Part shown: positions 43,537 to 52,021 of the stretch, one piece after another
Position numbering within the stretch: position 1 is the stretch's first letter
How the letters are laid out: each line of letters opens with the position of its first letter
Source of the DNA: an uncultured bacterium
GTDB lineage: Bacteria; Bacteroidota; Ignavibacteria; Kapaibacteriales; UBA4661
Assembly: GCA_937899715.1 (NCBI GenBank)
Contig: CALCNX010000035.1
Location: forward strand, 1-64,000
Direction: 5' to 3'
Length of the DNA stretch: 64,000 bases
Translations under genes and position numbers: made by a program
The notes under the pieces: model-generated
What the model was told of the DNA's origin: nothing
Seen by the model: the letters and a program-made list of their open reading frames with translations, nothing else
Database searches by the model: none

Positions 43537-43554
43537 GAGCGGGAATGATGGACG

Positions 43555-44946
43555 TTACTCCGTGCCAACGAGGTTGGGAAATTTCGATGCCAAGCGCTGC
43601 TTTTCTACTGCTGAAAGCGGGTTCGCAGAAATTTCAAGCGAACGAAGTTGTACAAGACTGACAATCTCTTCGGGGAGCGTTGTGAGCTTATTTCCATTTA
43701 GCAGAAGAGTTTGCAAATCGGTGAGCCTGCCAATATCAGATGGTAAAGACGCTATTTGATTACCACTAAGCGATAAGATTTGCAAGCGTCCCATTTCGCC
43801 GAGCTCGGAAGGCAGAGAGCCGATTTGGTTGTCGCTCAAGTTAAGATTTTGAACATTGGTCAAGTATCGAACCGCATCGGGCAGGCGTTTGAGTTTGTTA
43901 CTACTCAAATCGAGCGTTTGGAGATTGGACAGCAAGCAAGTATTGCTGTCGAGTGTGGTAAGCTGATTGCCTGTGAGAATGAGCGTACGGAGGCGCGTCA
44001 AATCTTTCATCTCTGCGGGTAAAGCATTTATTTGATTAAAGCCGAGCGCTAACATTTGCAGACTTTCGCAGCCGCCGATACTATGCGGCAGGGTGGAGAG
44101 CTTATTTACACTTGCTTCCAGTCGTTCCAAGCGCTTGAGAGAGCCGATTTCACGCGGAAGAGTAGTCAGTTTGTTATTAACCACATCCAGAATACGCAGA
44201 TTTTCGAGCAGTACGATGTCCTCAGGTAATGCAGAAATTTTGTTCCCCACGACCTGTAAAAACTCCAACTTTGCGCATTTGCCGAGCGGCGGTAGTGCCG
44301 TCAGATAGTTATAGTTGGCTGCAAGTGTGGTGAGATTGGTGAGATTCCCAAGTTGCTGCGGAAAAGTCGAAAGGCGATTATTGTTGACATCCAGCACACG
44401 AAGATTGCTCAGTCCACCGATTTCGGGCGGCAGTGCCGTAATTTGATTGGACATAAGCACCAGCTTGGTAAGCTGCGGAAGTGCACCGATTTCCGATGGC
44501 AGTGAGGTGAGTTTGTTGTGCGTAACATGGAGCGCATTCAGGAGCAACAAATTGCCGATTTGCTTTGGCAACGACGTAAGCTGATTATTGCTAAGATTGA
44601 GATGCTGTAAGTTCCCAAAATTCCCTATTTGCGGCGGAAGTGCCGTTATCTCGTTATTGCCCAAATCCAATACCTGCAAGTTCCGCATTTGTGCGATTTC
44701 AAGAGGAAACGTTTTTAGCTTGCGGAAACTCAGATTTAATTTATAGACTTTGCTAGGTTCTTTTGCCGCTTCTTTCAGGGAATAATATGTTTTCTGCCCC
44801 GCAAGAGCAACGGAATCAAGCACGATTCCCTGTGCTACACCAATAGTTACAAGTTGCTGGTTTGGAGCTTGGGCAAGAGCTTTCACTCCACTACAAGCGC
44901 AGAGCACGAAAAAGGGTAGCGCGAAGGAACGAAGAATGTGCATCAT
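43555..44946 (-). CDS. Secreted leucine-rich-repeat protein
   Basis: This 463-residue protein has a signal peptide (MMHILRSFALPFFVLCACSG, cleaved near LAQAP); ATGs at 44946 and 44943 are both possible. About 16 LRRs of 23 residues follow, with the bacterial pattern LxxLPxxIGxLxxLxxLxLxxN, for example NEITALPPQIGNFGNLQHLN. This resembles the LRR domains of Bacteroidetes surface proteins and Roco-type proteins, but there is no other domain. LRR arrays bind proteins or glycans. There is no T9SS sorting domain, so it may remain periplasmic or be surface-anchored by another route. Its start has no visible Shine-Dalgarno. Confidence 0.9.
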   Translation of the reverse strand: MMHILRSFALPFFVLCACSGVKALAQAPNQQLVTIGVAQGIVLDSVALAGQKTYYSLKEAAKEPSKVYKLNLSFRKLKTFPLEIAQMRNLQVLDLGNNEITALPPQIGNFGNLQHLNLSNNQLTSLPKQIGNLLLLNALHVTHNKLTSLPSEIGALPQLTKLVLMSNQITALPPEIGGLSNLRVLDVNNNRLSTFPQQLGNLTNLTTLAANYNYLTALPPLGKCAKLEFLQVVGNKISALPEDIVLLENLRILDVVNNKLTTLPREIGSLKRLERLEASVNKLSTLPHSIGGCESLQMLALGFNQINALPAEMKDLTRLRTLILTGNQLTTLDSNTCLLSNLQTLDLSSNKLKRLPDAVRYLTNVQNLNLSDNQIGSLPSELGEMGRLQILSLSGNQIASLPSDIGRLTDLQTLLLNGNKLTTLPEEIVSLVQLRSLEISANPLSAVEKQRLASKFPNLVGTE

Positions 44947-45152
44947 CAAGGAGCAGAATTGTGGAGAAGAAGCGCCATTAGTCAGAAATATGCAGCGATT
45001 TTGGTAAACAAAAACAGATGAGAGGTCTTGCACAGTTTACACATTTCATGGATTCTATCCAAATGTGAAATTTCTCAATAGCGAAATTCTGCTCAAAGCG
45101 AAAAATCATATTATGATTTTAAGCCACTACGCAACCCTACCGAAGGAAGTGG

Positions 45153-45207
45153 AAACAAAAACTGTGCGTTGCTCACGTCAATTGGACGGATGAACAACGC
45201 ACAGGTT
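45153..45207 (-). terminator. Terminator of rplU-rpmA
   Basis: On the minus strand CTGTGCGTTG pairs with CAACGCACAG (45195-45204 with 45162-45171), and TTTTTGTTTCC follows. It lies about 25 bases after the rpmA stop. Confidence 0.88.
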
Positions 45208-45231
45208 TAATCAAAGCTGGAAAGCGTAAAT

Positions 45232-45489
45232 TTATGCTTCCGACAGAACCGAAATAACACGTTTGCCGTCGCGCTTACGACTGAAGTGTACAAAGCCGTC
45301 TGAAAGAGCAAAGAGCGTATAGTCTCTGCCAACGCCGACGTTCAATCCCGGATGCGTAGCGGTGCCACGTTGACGGATAAGAATGTTTCCGGCGATAACT
45401 GCTTCGCCGCCGAATTTTTTTACGCCCAAACGTTGAGCATTAGAGTCGCGCCCGTTTTTCGTAGAGCCGGCGCCTTTTTTGTGTGCCAT
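45232..45489 (-). CDS. rpmA: 50S ribosomal protein L27
   Basis: This 85-residue large-subunit protein has an N-terminus that reaches the peptidyl-transferase centre. The opening MAHKKGAGSTKNGRDSNAQR and the following LGVKKFGGEAVIAGNILIRQ are diagnostic. The start is the standard MAHKKG, with no cleavable N-terminal extension as seen in Firmicutes. It is downstream of rplU by 43 bases in the universal rplU-rpmA order. Obg, often next, is not present. Confidence 0.97.
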   Translation of the reverse strand: MAHKKGAGSTKNGRDSNAQRLGVKKFGGEAVIAGNILIRQRGTATHPGLNVGVGRDYTLFALSDGFVHFSRKRDGKRVISVLSEA

Positions 45490-45532
45490 GACAGAATATT
45501 CCTTTCTGGTGAATCGAAGTTTGGGGTGGTGA

Positions 45533-45844
45533 TTACGCTACGGCGATAGCGCCGATTTGAATTTGCGTGAAGTGCTGGCGGTGACCGTTTTTCTTGCGAT
45601 AGCCTTTGCGACGTTTTTTGTGGAAAACCACAACTTTTTCGGCTTTGCCGTGCGCCAGAATGGTCGCTGTAACCGAACCACTCAGGGTCGGAGCGCCAAT
45701 GCGGACATTCGCACCTTCGCCAGCAGCAAGGATATTGGTCAAAGAGATAGCGGAGCCAACTTCTGCATCCATTTTCGGAACAGTCAGTGTGTCCGACGGC
45801 TGTACGCGGTATTGAAAGCCCGCGATTTCTACAACAGCAAACAT
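45533..45844 (-). CDS. rplU: 50S ribosomal protein L21
   Basis: This 103-residue protein binds 23S rRNA. It is recognised by MFAVVEIAGFQYRVQPSDTL and the C-terminal FHKKRRKGYRKKNGHRQHFT, which contains the L21 signature. It is the first gene of the rplU-rpmA pair. The region upstream is divergent from the photolyase gene, and any L21 leader RNA autoregulation was not recognised in it. Confidence 0.97.
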   Translation of the reverse strand: MFAVVEIAGFQYRVQPSDTLTVPKMDAEVGSAISLTNILAAGEGANVRIGAPTLSGSVTATILAHGKAEKVVVFHKKRRKGYRKKNGHRQHFTQIQIGAIAVA

Positions 45845-46035
45845 GATTTGGGGAGGATAAAGTGAGAAAATACTTTAGGTTATGCCAGTTTTGTGTCTGC
45901 ACGAAAATTTTCGCGTACAGAACTGCAAAGTTAGAACTTTTCTTTCGTTCTACCAAAAAATTTTCGTGTAAATTTGCACATCACACCACCAACGTAACTG
46001 TTATCAACGTACTGCTACGCATTACACACTGCACT

Positions 46036-47379
46036 ATGGAATCTCTCATCGTATTCTGGTTTCGCCGCGACCTGCGCCTGAGCGATAATGCCGGATTGTA
46101 TCATGCTCTCAAAACAGCCAGTGAACAGGGTGCTCACGTACTACCGCTGTTTATTTTTGACCGTACTATTTTGGATGAACTTCCTGACAAACGCGACCGC
46201 CGCGTGGAATTTATCCATCATGCTCTGACAGGTGTGCAGCAGGAACTCCAAACGCATCATTCCTTGCTTATGGTTCGATATGGCTTCCCGCTTGAGGTCT
46301 GGGAGCAGCTTTTGCAGGAATATCGCATACAGGCGGTCTTTACGAATCATGATTACGAACCATATTCCACGTGCCGCGATGAAGCCGTCGGTAAACTTCT
46401 TGCTGCGCACGGGGTAAAGTTTCAGACCTTCAAGGATACAGTGATTTTTGAGAAAAATGAGGTGCTTACTGCCGATGACCGCCCTTATACCGTTTTTACG
46501 CCATACAGCCGAAAGTGGAAGGTACAGCTTGCCGATAAGCACACAAGGTCATATCCGACGAATGAGTACGAAAGCGCCTTCTGGCAGCCATTAGAAAATC
46601 ATCCCATTCCAACACTCCAAGAAATAGGCTTTGAACCGACGGGCGAACCGTTTCCATCAAAGGAAGCCCGCACGGATATTATTCGCACGTATCATCAAAC
46701 ACGCGATTTTCCTGCACAGCAGGGCACGACGCGCCTTTCGGTGCATCTGCGCTTTGGCACAATAAGCATTCGTGAATTAGTGCGGACGGCGTTGGAACTG
46801 AATGAAACGTGGCTCAACGAGCTGATTTGGCGGGATTTTTATGTGCAAATTCTCTGGCATTTTCCCCACATAGAGCATCGGTCATTTAAGTCTGCCTACG
46901 ACAATATTCCGTGGCGGCAGGATGAAGAAGACTTTGAGCGGTGGTGTGAGGGGAAAACGGGGTACCCGATTGTGGATGCCGGTATGCGCCAACTTAATGC
47001 AACGGGCTATATGCACAACCGCGTTCGCATGATTGTCGCGTCATTCCTGACAAAACATCTTCTGTTGGATTGGCGCTGGGGCGAACGATACTTTGCTCAA
47101 AAACTCCTCGACTTCGACCTTGCGGCAAATAACGGCGGGTGGCAGTGGGCTGCCGGAACGGGATGCGATGCCGCGCCGTATTTCCGTATTTTTAATCCCG
47201 CTTCGCAGACTGAAAAATTCGACCCCAAGCTAGAATACATCAAGCGTTGGGTGCCGGAATTAAGCACTTTTGACTATCCGCCGCCAATAGTTGACCACAA
47301 GTTTGCCCGCGAGCGAGCACTTTTCACCTATAAGCAAGCATTAAAGCCATCGGGGAACGAACAAGACTCGTTACAGTAA
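46036..47379 (+). CDS. phrB: Deoxyribodipyrimidine photolyase (cryptochrome/photolyase family)
   Basis: This 447-residue FAD enzyme uses blue light to split cyclobutane pyrimidine dimers in DNA. The start at 46036 gives MESLIVFWFRRDLRLSDNAG, the usual N-terminus; 58 upstream open codons are not family-like. The antenna-binding Rossmann domain is N-terminal. The FAD-binding C-terminal helical domain contains WLNELIWRDFYVQILWHFPH, then YPIVDAGMRQLNATGYMHNR, HLLLDWRWGERYFAQKLLDF and the NNGGWQWAAGTGCDAAPYFR signature. Length is slightly short but normal for class I bacterial enzymes. It is divergent from rplU and stands alone. Confidence 0.94.
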   Translation: MESLIVFWFRRDLRLSDNAGLYHALKTASEQGAHVLPLFIFDRTILDELPDKRDRRVEFIHHALTGVQQELQTHHSLLMVRYGFPLEVWEQLLQEYRIQAVFTNHDYEPYSTCRDEAVGKLLAAHGVKFQTFKDTVIFEKNEVLTADDRPYTVFTPYSRKWKVQLADKHTRSYPTNEYESAFWQPLENHPIPTLQEIGFEPTGEPFPSKEARTDIIRTYHQTRDFPAQQGTTRLSVHLRFGTISIRELVRTALELNETWLNELIWRDFYVQILWHFPHIEHRSFKSAYDNIPWRQDEEDFERWCEGKTGYPIVDAGMRQLNATGYMHNRVRMIVASFLTKHLLLDWRWGERYFAQKLLDFDLAANNGGWQWAAGTGCDAAPYFRIFNPASQTEKFDPKLEYIKRWVPELSTFDYPPPIVDHKFARERALFTYKQALKPSGNEQDSLQ

Positions 47380-47384
47380 ATAAA

Positions 47385-48209
47385 TTACTTCAGCAGCAAA
47401 AAGCTCCGATAGTACACGCCTCTGGGCGTTATCATGCGCAGCACGTACATCCCGCCCGAAAGTGTGCTCGTCCTTGAGAGTTGGAACAAGTGTCGTCCTT
47501 GATTACGGGGGAACGGTGCAAATTCCGTCACCACATCGCCACGTGACGAAATGAGCGCAAATTCCACCAAGCCGGAAGCCGCAACGGTGTAGGGAAACGT
47601 CGAGCCTTCTGCGGTTGCGGGATTGGGGAAATTCTGTCCAATGGCATCGGGAAACTCCGCAGCAACGAGTGGTGCGCCTTGCAAGATAATCTGTGCCGGG
47701 CGCGAGGAGACGGGAAAAAGCAAACGCCCATTGAGCGAAAGCGAATCAACGGCGAGAAATGTTGTTATGTCGGGACTGGCGAGTGTGCGGAAGTCCATTG
47801 TTGCAAGCGTTACTGTATCGGTGTTGGCGGGAAGCGAGCGCAAGGCGGCACAAGAAACCCGAATCGCTCCAAGATTGAGATTGACATATTGGCTGTCTAT
47901 GCGGGGCGTGAGGCATTGCATGACATTGGAGCCACCGCCACGAGCTGCTTGAAAAGCAAGTGAGGACGGTGCATACCGAACGGTGAACCGAATTGAATCT
48001 AATGAAGCGGGAAGTTGTCTAAAGACGGCACGAATGGCAATACGTACAATCGTCCCACGCTGAACGGCGGTGTCTTGAAGATGGAAAGAAACTTGCGGGA
48101 TTTGTGCCGCAAGTGGTGTGCTTTCCGTGAACACAAGCAGAAGCAGCGCCGCAAGCGTCGGCAAAATCCAACGGTGAAAGCGCGAACGGACTAAGTAAAA
48201 AACATTCAT
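47385..48209 (-). CDS. Secreted T9SS cargo with a cohesin-like beta domain
   Basis: This 274-residue protein starts at 48209 with a signal peptide (RWILPTLAALLLLVFTESTP, cleaved near LAAQ). The mature part begins VSFHLQDTAVQRGTIVRIAI and continues as a beta-sandwich with LDSIRFTVRYAPSSLAFQAA. This pattern (short strand, charged loop, SIxFxxxYxPxxL) resembles cohesin-type modules; the match is weak. The C-terminal domain starts AIGQNFPNPATAEGSTFPYT and ends GVYYRSFLLLK, a T9SS type A sorting domain. It may bind polysaccharide-degrading partners or sit alone on the surface; there is no dockerin in the window. It is convergent with the photolyase, five bases apart. Confidence 0.8.
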   Translation of the reverse strand: MNVFYLVRSRFHRWILPTLAALLLLVFTESTPLAAQIPQVSFHLQDTAVQRGTIVRIAIRAVFRQLPASLDSIRFTVRYAPSSLAFQAARGGGSNVMQCLTPRIDSQYVNLNLGAIRVSCAALRSLPANTDTVTLATMDFRTLASPDITTFLAVDSLSLNGRLLFPVSSRPAQIILQGAPLVAAEFPDAIGQNFPNPATAEGSTFPYTVAASGLVEFALISSRGDVVTEFAPFPRNQGRHLFQLSRTSTLSGGMYVLRMITPRGVYYRSFLLLK

Positions 48210-48444
48210 CGGGCTTTTGTGTATTCGGTGTATATTCGGGAAGGATAGAAAACTTTCTACCGAAAATACAACCATTTCACGCTCTCTGCAAGGAAGAAAA
48301 AACTCACAGTCATTACCGTCAGTGTAACTTTTGTAGCAATCGCTTGTTTCTTACCTCAGGACGCTCAACTACATTTGTGCATACCAATAACCTTTGTAAT
48401 TATTGATAACGTAACTTTTTACTTGAATCTCACGGAGAACAACC

Positions 48445-50022
48445 ATGGCACTCCTCGACAAATATCCTGCCACGCTCACGGCAAAAACTGCGGAGCATCT
48501 GCTTCGGCGCACGATGTTCGGCGCTACCCGTGCCGATATTACCGCTCTTACGGGCAAGAGCATTGATGCCGCACTGGATGCCTTGCTCAAAGACCAAACC
48601 GCACCTGCTCCGCCCGTTGACCCCACAACGGGGCAAACGTGGGTGAACGATACGGTACAGTCGAGTAATGACGGACAATATATCAATTACATGAAGGCGT
48701 GGTGGCTTGGCTTGATGGCAACGCAGCCAATTTCGATAACTGAAAAAATGACACTCTTTTGGCATAATCACTTTGCCTCGGCGCGGTCAGTCGTGAACGA
48801 TACGCGCTATTTGTACAAACAGAATGTTCTCTTGCGTAAAAATGCGTTGGGCAATTTCAAAACACTTGCCCGCGAAATCTCCATAGACCCTGCAATGTTG
48901 CGCTATCTGAACGGAAATCGTAATACAAAGGCTTCTCCGCAAGAAAATTATGCCCGTGAACTCCAAGAGCTTTTTACGATTGGCAAAGGTCCTGAGATTT
49001 CGGCAGGAAACTATACCACCTACACCGAACAAGATGTTCGTACTGCCGCCCGCGCCCTGACGGGCTGGACAGACAATGCTACCACAGTAACAGCTGTTTT
49101 TAACCTTAACCAGCACGATACCGCCGACAAGCAATTTTCTGCAGCATACCAAAATACGATTATCAAGGGGCGCAATACCGCAACGGCAGGCATGGATGAA
49201 CTGAACGACCTACTGGATATGATTTTCCGCCAAAACGCCACATCGGAGTACATTTGTCGCAAACTCTACCGCTTTTTTGTCAATTTCGAGGTCACGCCGA
49301 CGATTGAAAGCGAAGTCATTGTGCCGCTTGGCAAGACACTCCGGGATAATAATTTTGAAATCAAACCTGTGCTGCGCCAACTTCTGGGCAGTACGCACTT
49401 CTTCGACAATAATATCATTGGGGCAATGATAAAAGCCCCGCTTGATTTGATTATCGGTATGGTGCGGCAAATGCAGATTACGATTCCCAATATTACGAAT
49501 CAACTGGCATTTTACTATAGCTACTTTGATTCATTACGCCCCCTTGCGACAACATTACAACAGGATGTCTTTGAACTACCGAACGTTGCCGGATGGTCGG
49601 CATATTATCAAGAACCGCTCTATTACCAAATCTGGATCAATAGCGCTACCATGCCGCCCCGAGCGAATCTTGGTAATACTCTTATCAATGGCTGGACGCT
49701 CACGAACCGCGCGACGGGTGCGACAATGCGTGTTACGTTTGATTCTCTGGTGTTCTTGCAACAATTTCCTAATCCCGAAGACCCCAATAAAGTCATTGAT
49801 AATCTCACGCAGAATTTCTTTGCTATTGATCTAACGAGTGAACAAAAAGATGAATTGCTGACCAAAGTGCTTCTACCCAATCTCCCGGCATACGAATGGA
49901 CGGTGGAATGGAATGACTATATGAAAACCCCCAATGACGCACAAAAGAAGGCTTTGATTAAAGCAAAATTGGATGCGCTCATTAAGTATATGATGCTCAT
50001 TGCAGAGTATCAAATCACCTAA
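48445..50022 (+). CDS. DUF1800 domain protein
   Basis: This 525-residue protein is recognisable by EHLLRRTMFGATRADITALT, the internal EKMTLFWHNHFA, and ENYARELQELFTIG, typical DUF1800 motifs. No cleavable signal peptide is obvious at its N-terminus, which starts MALLDKYPATL. DUF1800 proteins are nearly always followed by a DUF1501 protein, as here (90 bases downstream); the pair's biochemical function is not known. A GGAG sequence ten bases before the ATG gives a good start. The fold is helical. Confidence 0.92.
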   Translation: MALLDKYPATLTAKTAEHLLRRTMFGATRADITALTGKSIDAALDALLKDQTAPAPPVDPTTGQTWVNDTVQSSNDGQYINYMKAWWLGLMATQPISITEKMTLFWHNHFASARSVVNDTRYLYKQNVLLRKNALGNFKTLAREISIDPAMLRYLNGNRNTKASPQENYARELQELFTIGKGPEISAGNYTTYTEQDVRTAARALTGWTDNATTVTAVFNLNQHDTADKQFSAAYQNTIIKGRNTATAGMDELNDLLDMIFRQNATSEYICRKLYRFFVNFEVTPTIESEVIVPLGKTLRDNNFEIKPVLRQLLGSTHFFDNNIIGAMIKAPLDLIIGMVRQMQITIPNITNQLAFYYSYFDSLRPLATTLQQDVFELPNVAGWSAYYQEPLYYQIWINSATMPPRANLGNTLINGWTLTNRATGATMRVTFDSLVFLQQFPNPEDPNKVIDNLTQNFFAIDLTSEQKDELLTKVLLPNLPAYEWTVEWNDYMKTPNDAQKKALIKAKLDALIKYMMLIAEYQIT

Positions 50023-50111
50023 AGCAGCGTTTGCGTGAGCTCTCATTACGCTCAACGGCTACATAACTTGTCATCAAAAACATCATTCCATTATTTCACA
50101 AGGACACGACC

Positions 50112-51689
50112 ATGAAACGCAGAGATTTTATCCGAGGTGCTACCGCCGTCGCGTTGCCGCTTTCGCTCAGTGGCTACAGCGCCCGTGCAATGGGACTTTC
50201 GCCGATGCTGGAAAGTCTGGCGGAGCTAACGGCACAAGCAGACCGCTATCTGGTGCTAATTCAGCTTGCCGGCGGTAATGACGGTATTAACACGGTCATT
50301 CCGCTTGACCAAATGTCCACGTATAATAGCCTTCGCAGCAATATTGCGCTGCCGGAGAATAAAGTGCTGAAACTCACCAACGCAACGGGCTTACATCCTT
50401 CGATGGTCGGCATGAAATCGCTCTACGATGCGGGAAATCTGGCTGTTGTGCAGGGCGTTACCTATCCCACGTCCAATTTTTCGCACTTCCGCTCGACAGA
50501 TGTTTGGATGTCCGGCTCGGACTACAACGAATATCTCAGCACCGGCTGGGCTGGGCGCTATCTTGATAATCAGTTTCCAAACTATCCCGGTAGTTACCCT
50601 AATGCTTCTATGCCCGATCCGCTTGCTATTCAAATTAGCTCCACCCCTGCTCTGGTGCTGAAAGGATCTGTGCCGATGGGTATAAATCTCCAAGACCCCG
50701 AGGCGTTCAATCGCTTAGTATCCGGCACATCGGTCAATGGCTTTACCACGACTCCCGACACGGCTGCGGGCAAGCAAATAACATATATCCGTCAAGTGCA
50801 GGCACAGTCAGAAGTGTACGCGAAAGTGATTCAGAAAGCCAACGCCAGTGCAAAGAATCTCGCTACCTACACCGCAGCAGGTGTAAATCCGCTCGCTGAC
50901 CAACTTGCAATCGTAGCGCGGCTCATTGCGGGCGGCTTGAAGACTCGCGTTTACATGGTAACGCTGGGCGGCTTCGACACGCACAACCAGCAAGTCAACG
51001 CCACTGACCATACAATTGGTACGCACGCAGTGCTGCTGGCAAGGCTTTCTGAGGCAATGACATCATTCCAACAAGATTTGAAGTTGATGAAAATGGATGA
51101 TAAAGTTCTGGGAATGACTTTTTCGGAATTTGGTCGTCGCGTGGGGTCGAATGGTTCGAGCGGTACTGACCATGGCTCAGCTGCACCCGTTTTCGTCTTT
51201 GGCAAAGCAGTTAAAGGCGGCATTATTGGTGCGAATCCAAGCCTTACCAATTTGGATAATGGCAATCTCAAAATGCAATATGACTTCCGCCAGATTTACG
51301 CTTCCATCTTGAAGCAATGGTTCGGCACAAGCAGCAGCGAGTACTCGGCAGTCTTGAGTAAAGACTTCACGCAACTGCCGCTCATTCAAGGCTCCACCAG
51401 TGTTGCCGAAGAACAACAAACATTTGCCACCAACGGCATCAGGGTTCAAAACTACCCTAATCCCGTTAGTACGAGCACGACCTTCGAGTACACGCTGCCC
51501 TACACTTCACGGGTACGCCTTATCGTCGTGGACGCGCAAGGACACGCCGTGACCACAATGGACGAGCAGCAAGCAGCAGGTTCGTACAGCATCAATTTTA
51601 ATACAGCCTCGCTTGCAAGCGGCGCGTACACCTACCGCCTCGAAACTGAGCGTGGCTGGGCAAGTGGGAAAATGATTGTGGCGCGGTAA
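50112..51689 (+). CDS. DUF1501 protein with Tat signal and T9SS sorting domain
   Basis: This 525-residue protein starts MKRRDFIRGATAVALPLSLS, a twin-arginine signal of the RRxFI type. The body has the DUF1501 (alkaline-phosphatase-superfamily-like) pattern: YLVLIQLAGGNDGINTVIPL, FSHFRSTDVWMSG, VTLGGFDTHNQQ, MTFSEFGRRVGSNGSSGTDH with metal-ligand-like Asp and His, and APVFVFGKAVKGG. At the C-terminus NYPNPVSTSTTFEYTL to SGKMIVAR is a T9SS type A domain. Tat export of a folded protein followed by T9SS surface delivery is implied. It is the partner of the upstream DUF1800 gene. Substrate and metal are unknown. Confidence 0.93.
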   Translation: MKRRDFIRGATAVALPLSLSGYSARAMGLSPMLESLAELTAQADRYLVLIQLAGGNDGINTVIPLDQMSTYNSLRSNIALPENKVLKLTNATGLHPSMVGMKSLYDAGNLAVVQGVTYPTSNFSHFRSTDVWMSGSDYNEYLSTGWAGRYLDNQFPNYPGSYPNASMPDPLAIQISSTPALVLKGSVPMGINLQDPEAFNRLVSGTSVNGFTTTPDTAAGKQITYIRQVQAQSEVYAKVIQKANASAKNLATYTAAGVNPLADQLAIVARLIAGGLKTRVYMVTLGGFDTHNQQVNATDHTIGTHAVLLARLSEAMTSFQQDLKLMKMDDKVLGMTFSEFGRRVGSNGSSGTDHGSAAPVFVFGKAVKGGIIGANPSLTNLDNGNLKMQYDFRQIYASILKQWFGTSSSEYSAVLSKDFTQLPLIQGSTSVAEEQQTFATNGIRVQNYPNPVSTSTTFEYTLPYTSRVRLIVVDAQGHAVTTMDEQQAAGSYSINFNTASLASGAYTYRLETERGWASGKMIVAR

Positions 51690-51735
51690 GAGCCGCATGA
51701 GAACTTGAAAGTGTTCGGGGTTTACAAAATGTCGG

Positions 51736-51978
51736 CAAGGTGTTGTAACCCATAGTCATCAACGTAAGCGTAAATTACTGAAAATAAAGCCTCTGTTATT
51801 CCCGAAACCGTCTTTGCTTGTCGAGAATCCAGCATGAAAAGCCGTGCGCAGCATACCAAAGTATCGGATGGAGTCCAGTTTTTTCGCTGGATTCCCGCTT
51901 GCACGGGAATGGCAATACCAAAAGTATACTTATCAATGCTTTATACTTAAGTTGATGACATTGGGTTGCAACCCCTTG
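51736..51978. mobile_element. MITE-like element, 243 bp, with 33-bp terminal inverted repeats
   Basis: The arms at 51736-51768 and 51946-51978 are imperfect inverted repeats, about 28 of 33 bases matching (CAAGG-type ends, then GTCATCAAC). Inside is a second nested set: ATTCCCG (51798-51804) with CGGGAAT (51904-51910), and GAATCCAGC (51825-51833) with GCTGGATTC (51886-51894). It contains no ORF of note and no clear target-site duplication was found. It occupies most of the 330-base gap between the DUF1501 gene and the glycosyltransferase, and nothing else was recognised there. Naming it a MITE is inference from structure. Confidence 0.55.
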
Positions 51979-52021
51979 TTTTCTCGTTCAGCTCTTTACT
52001 CAGTGTAATTACCACAAAAAA

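Noticed and set aside
43600..44700. DNA tandem repeat or CRISPR-like periodicity of 69 bases
   Set aside because: It is the 23-residue leucine-rich repeat at codon level, with strong divergence between copies.
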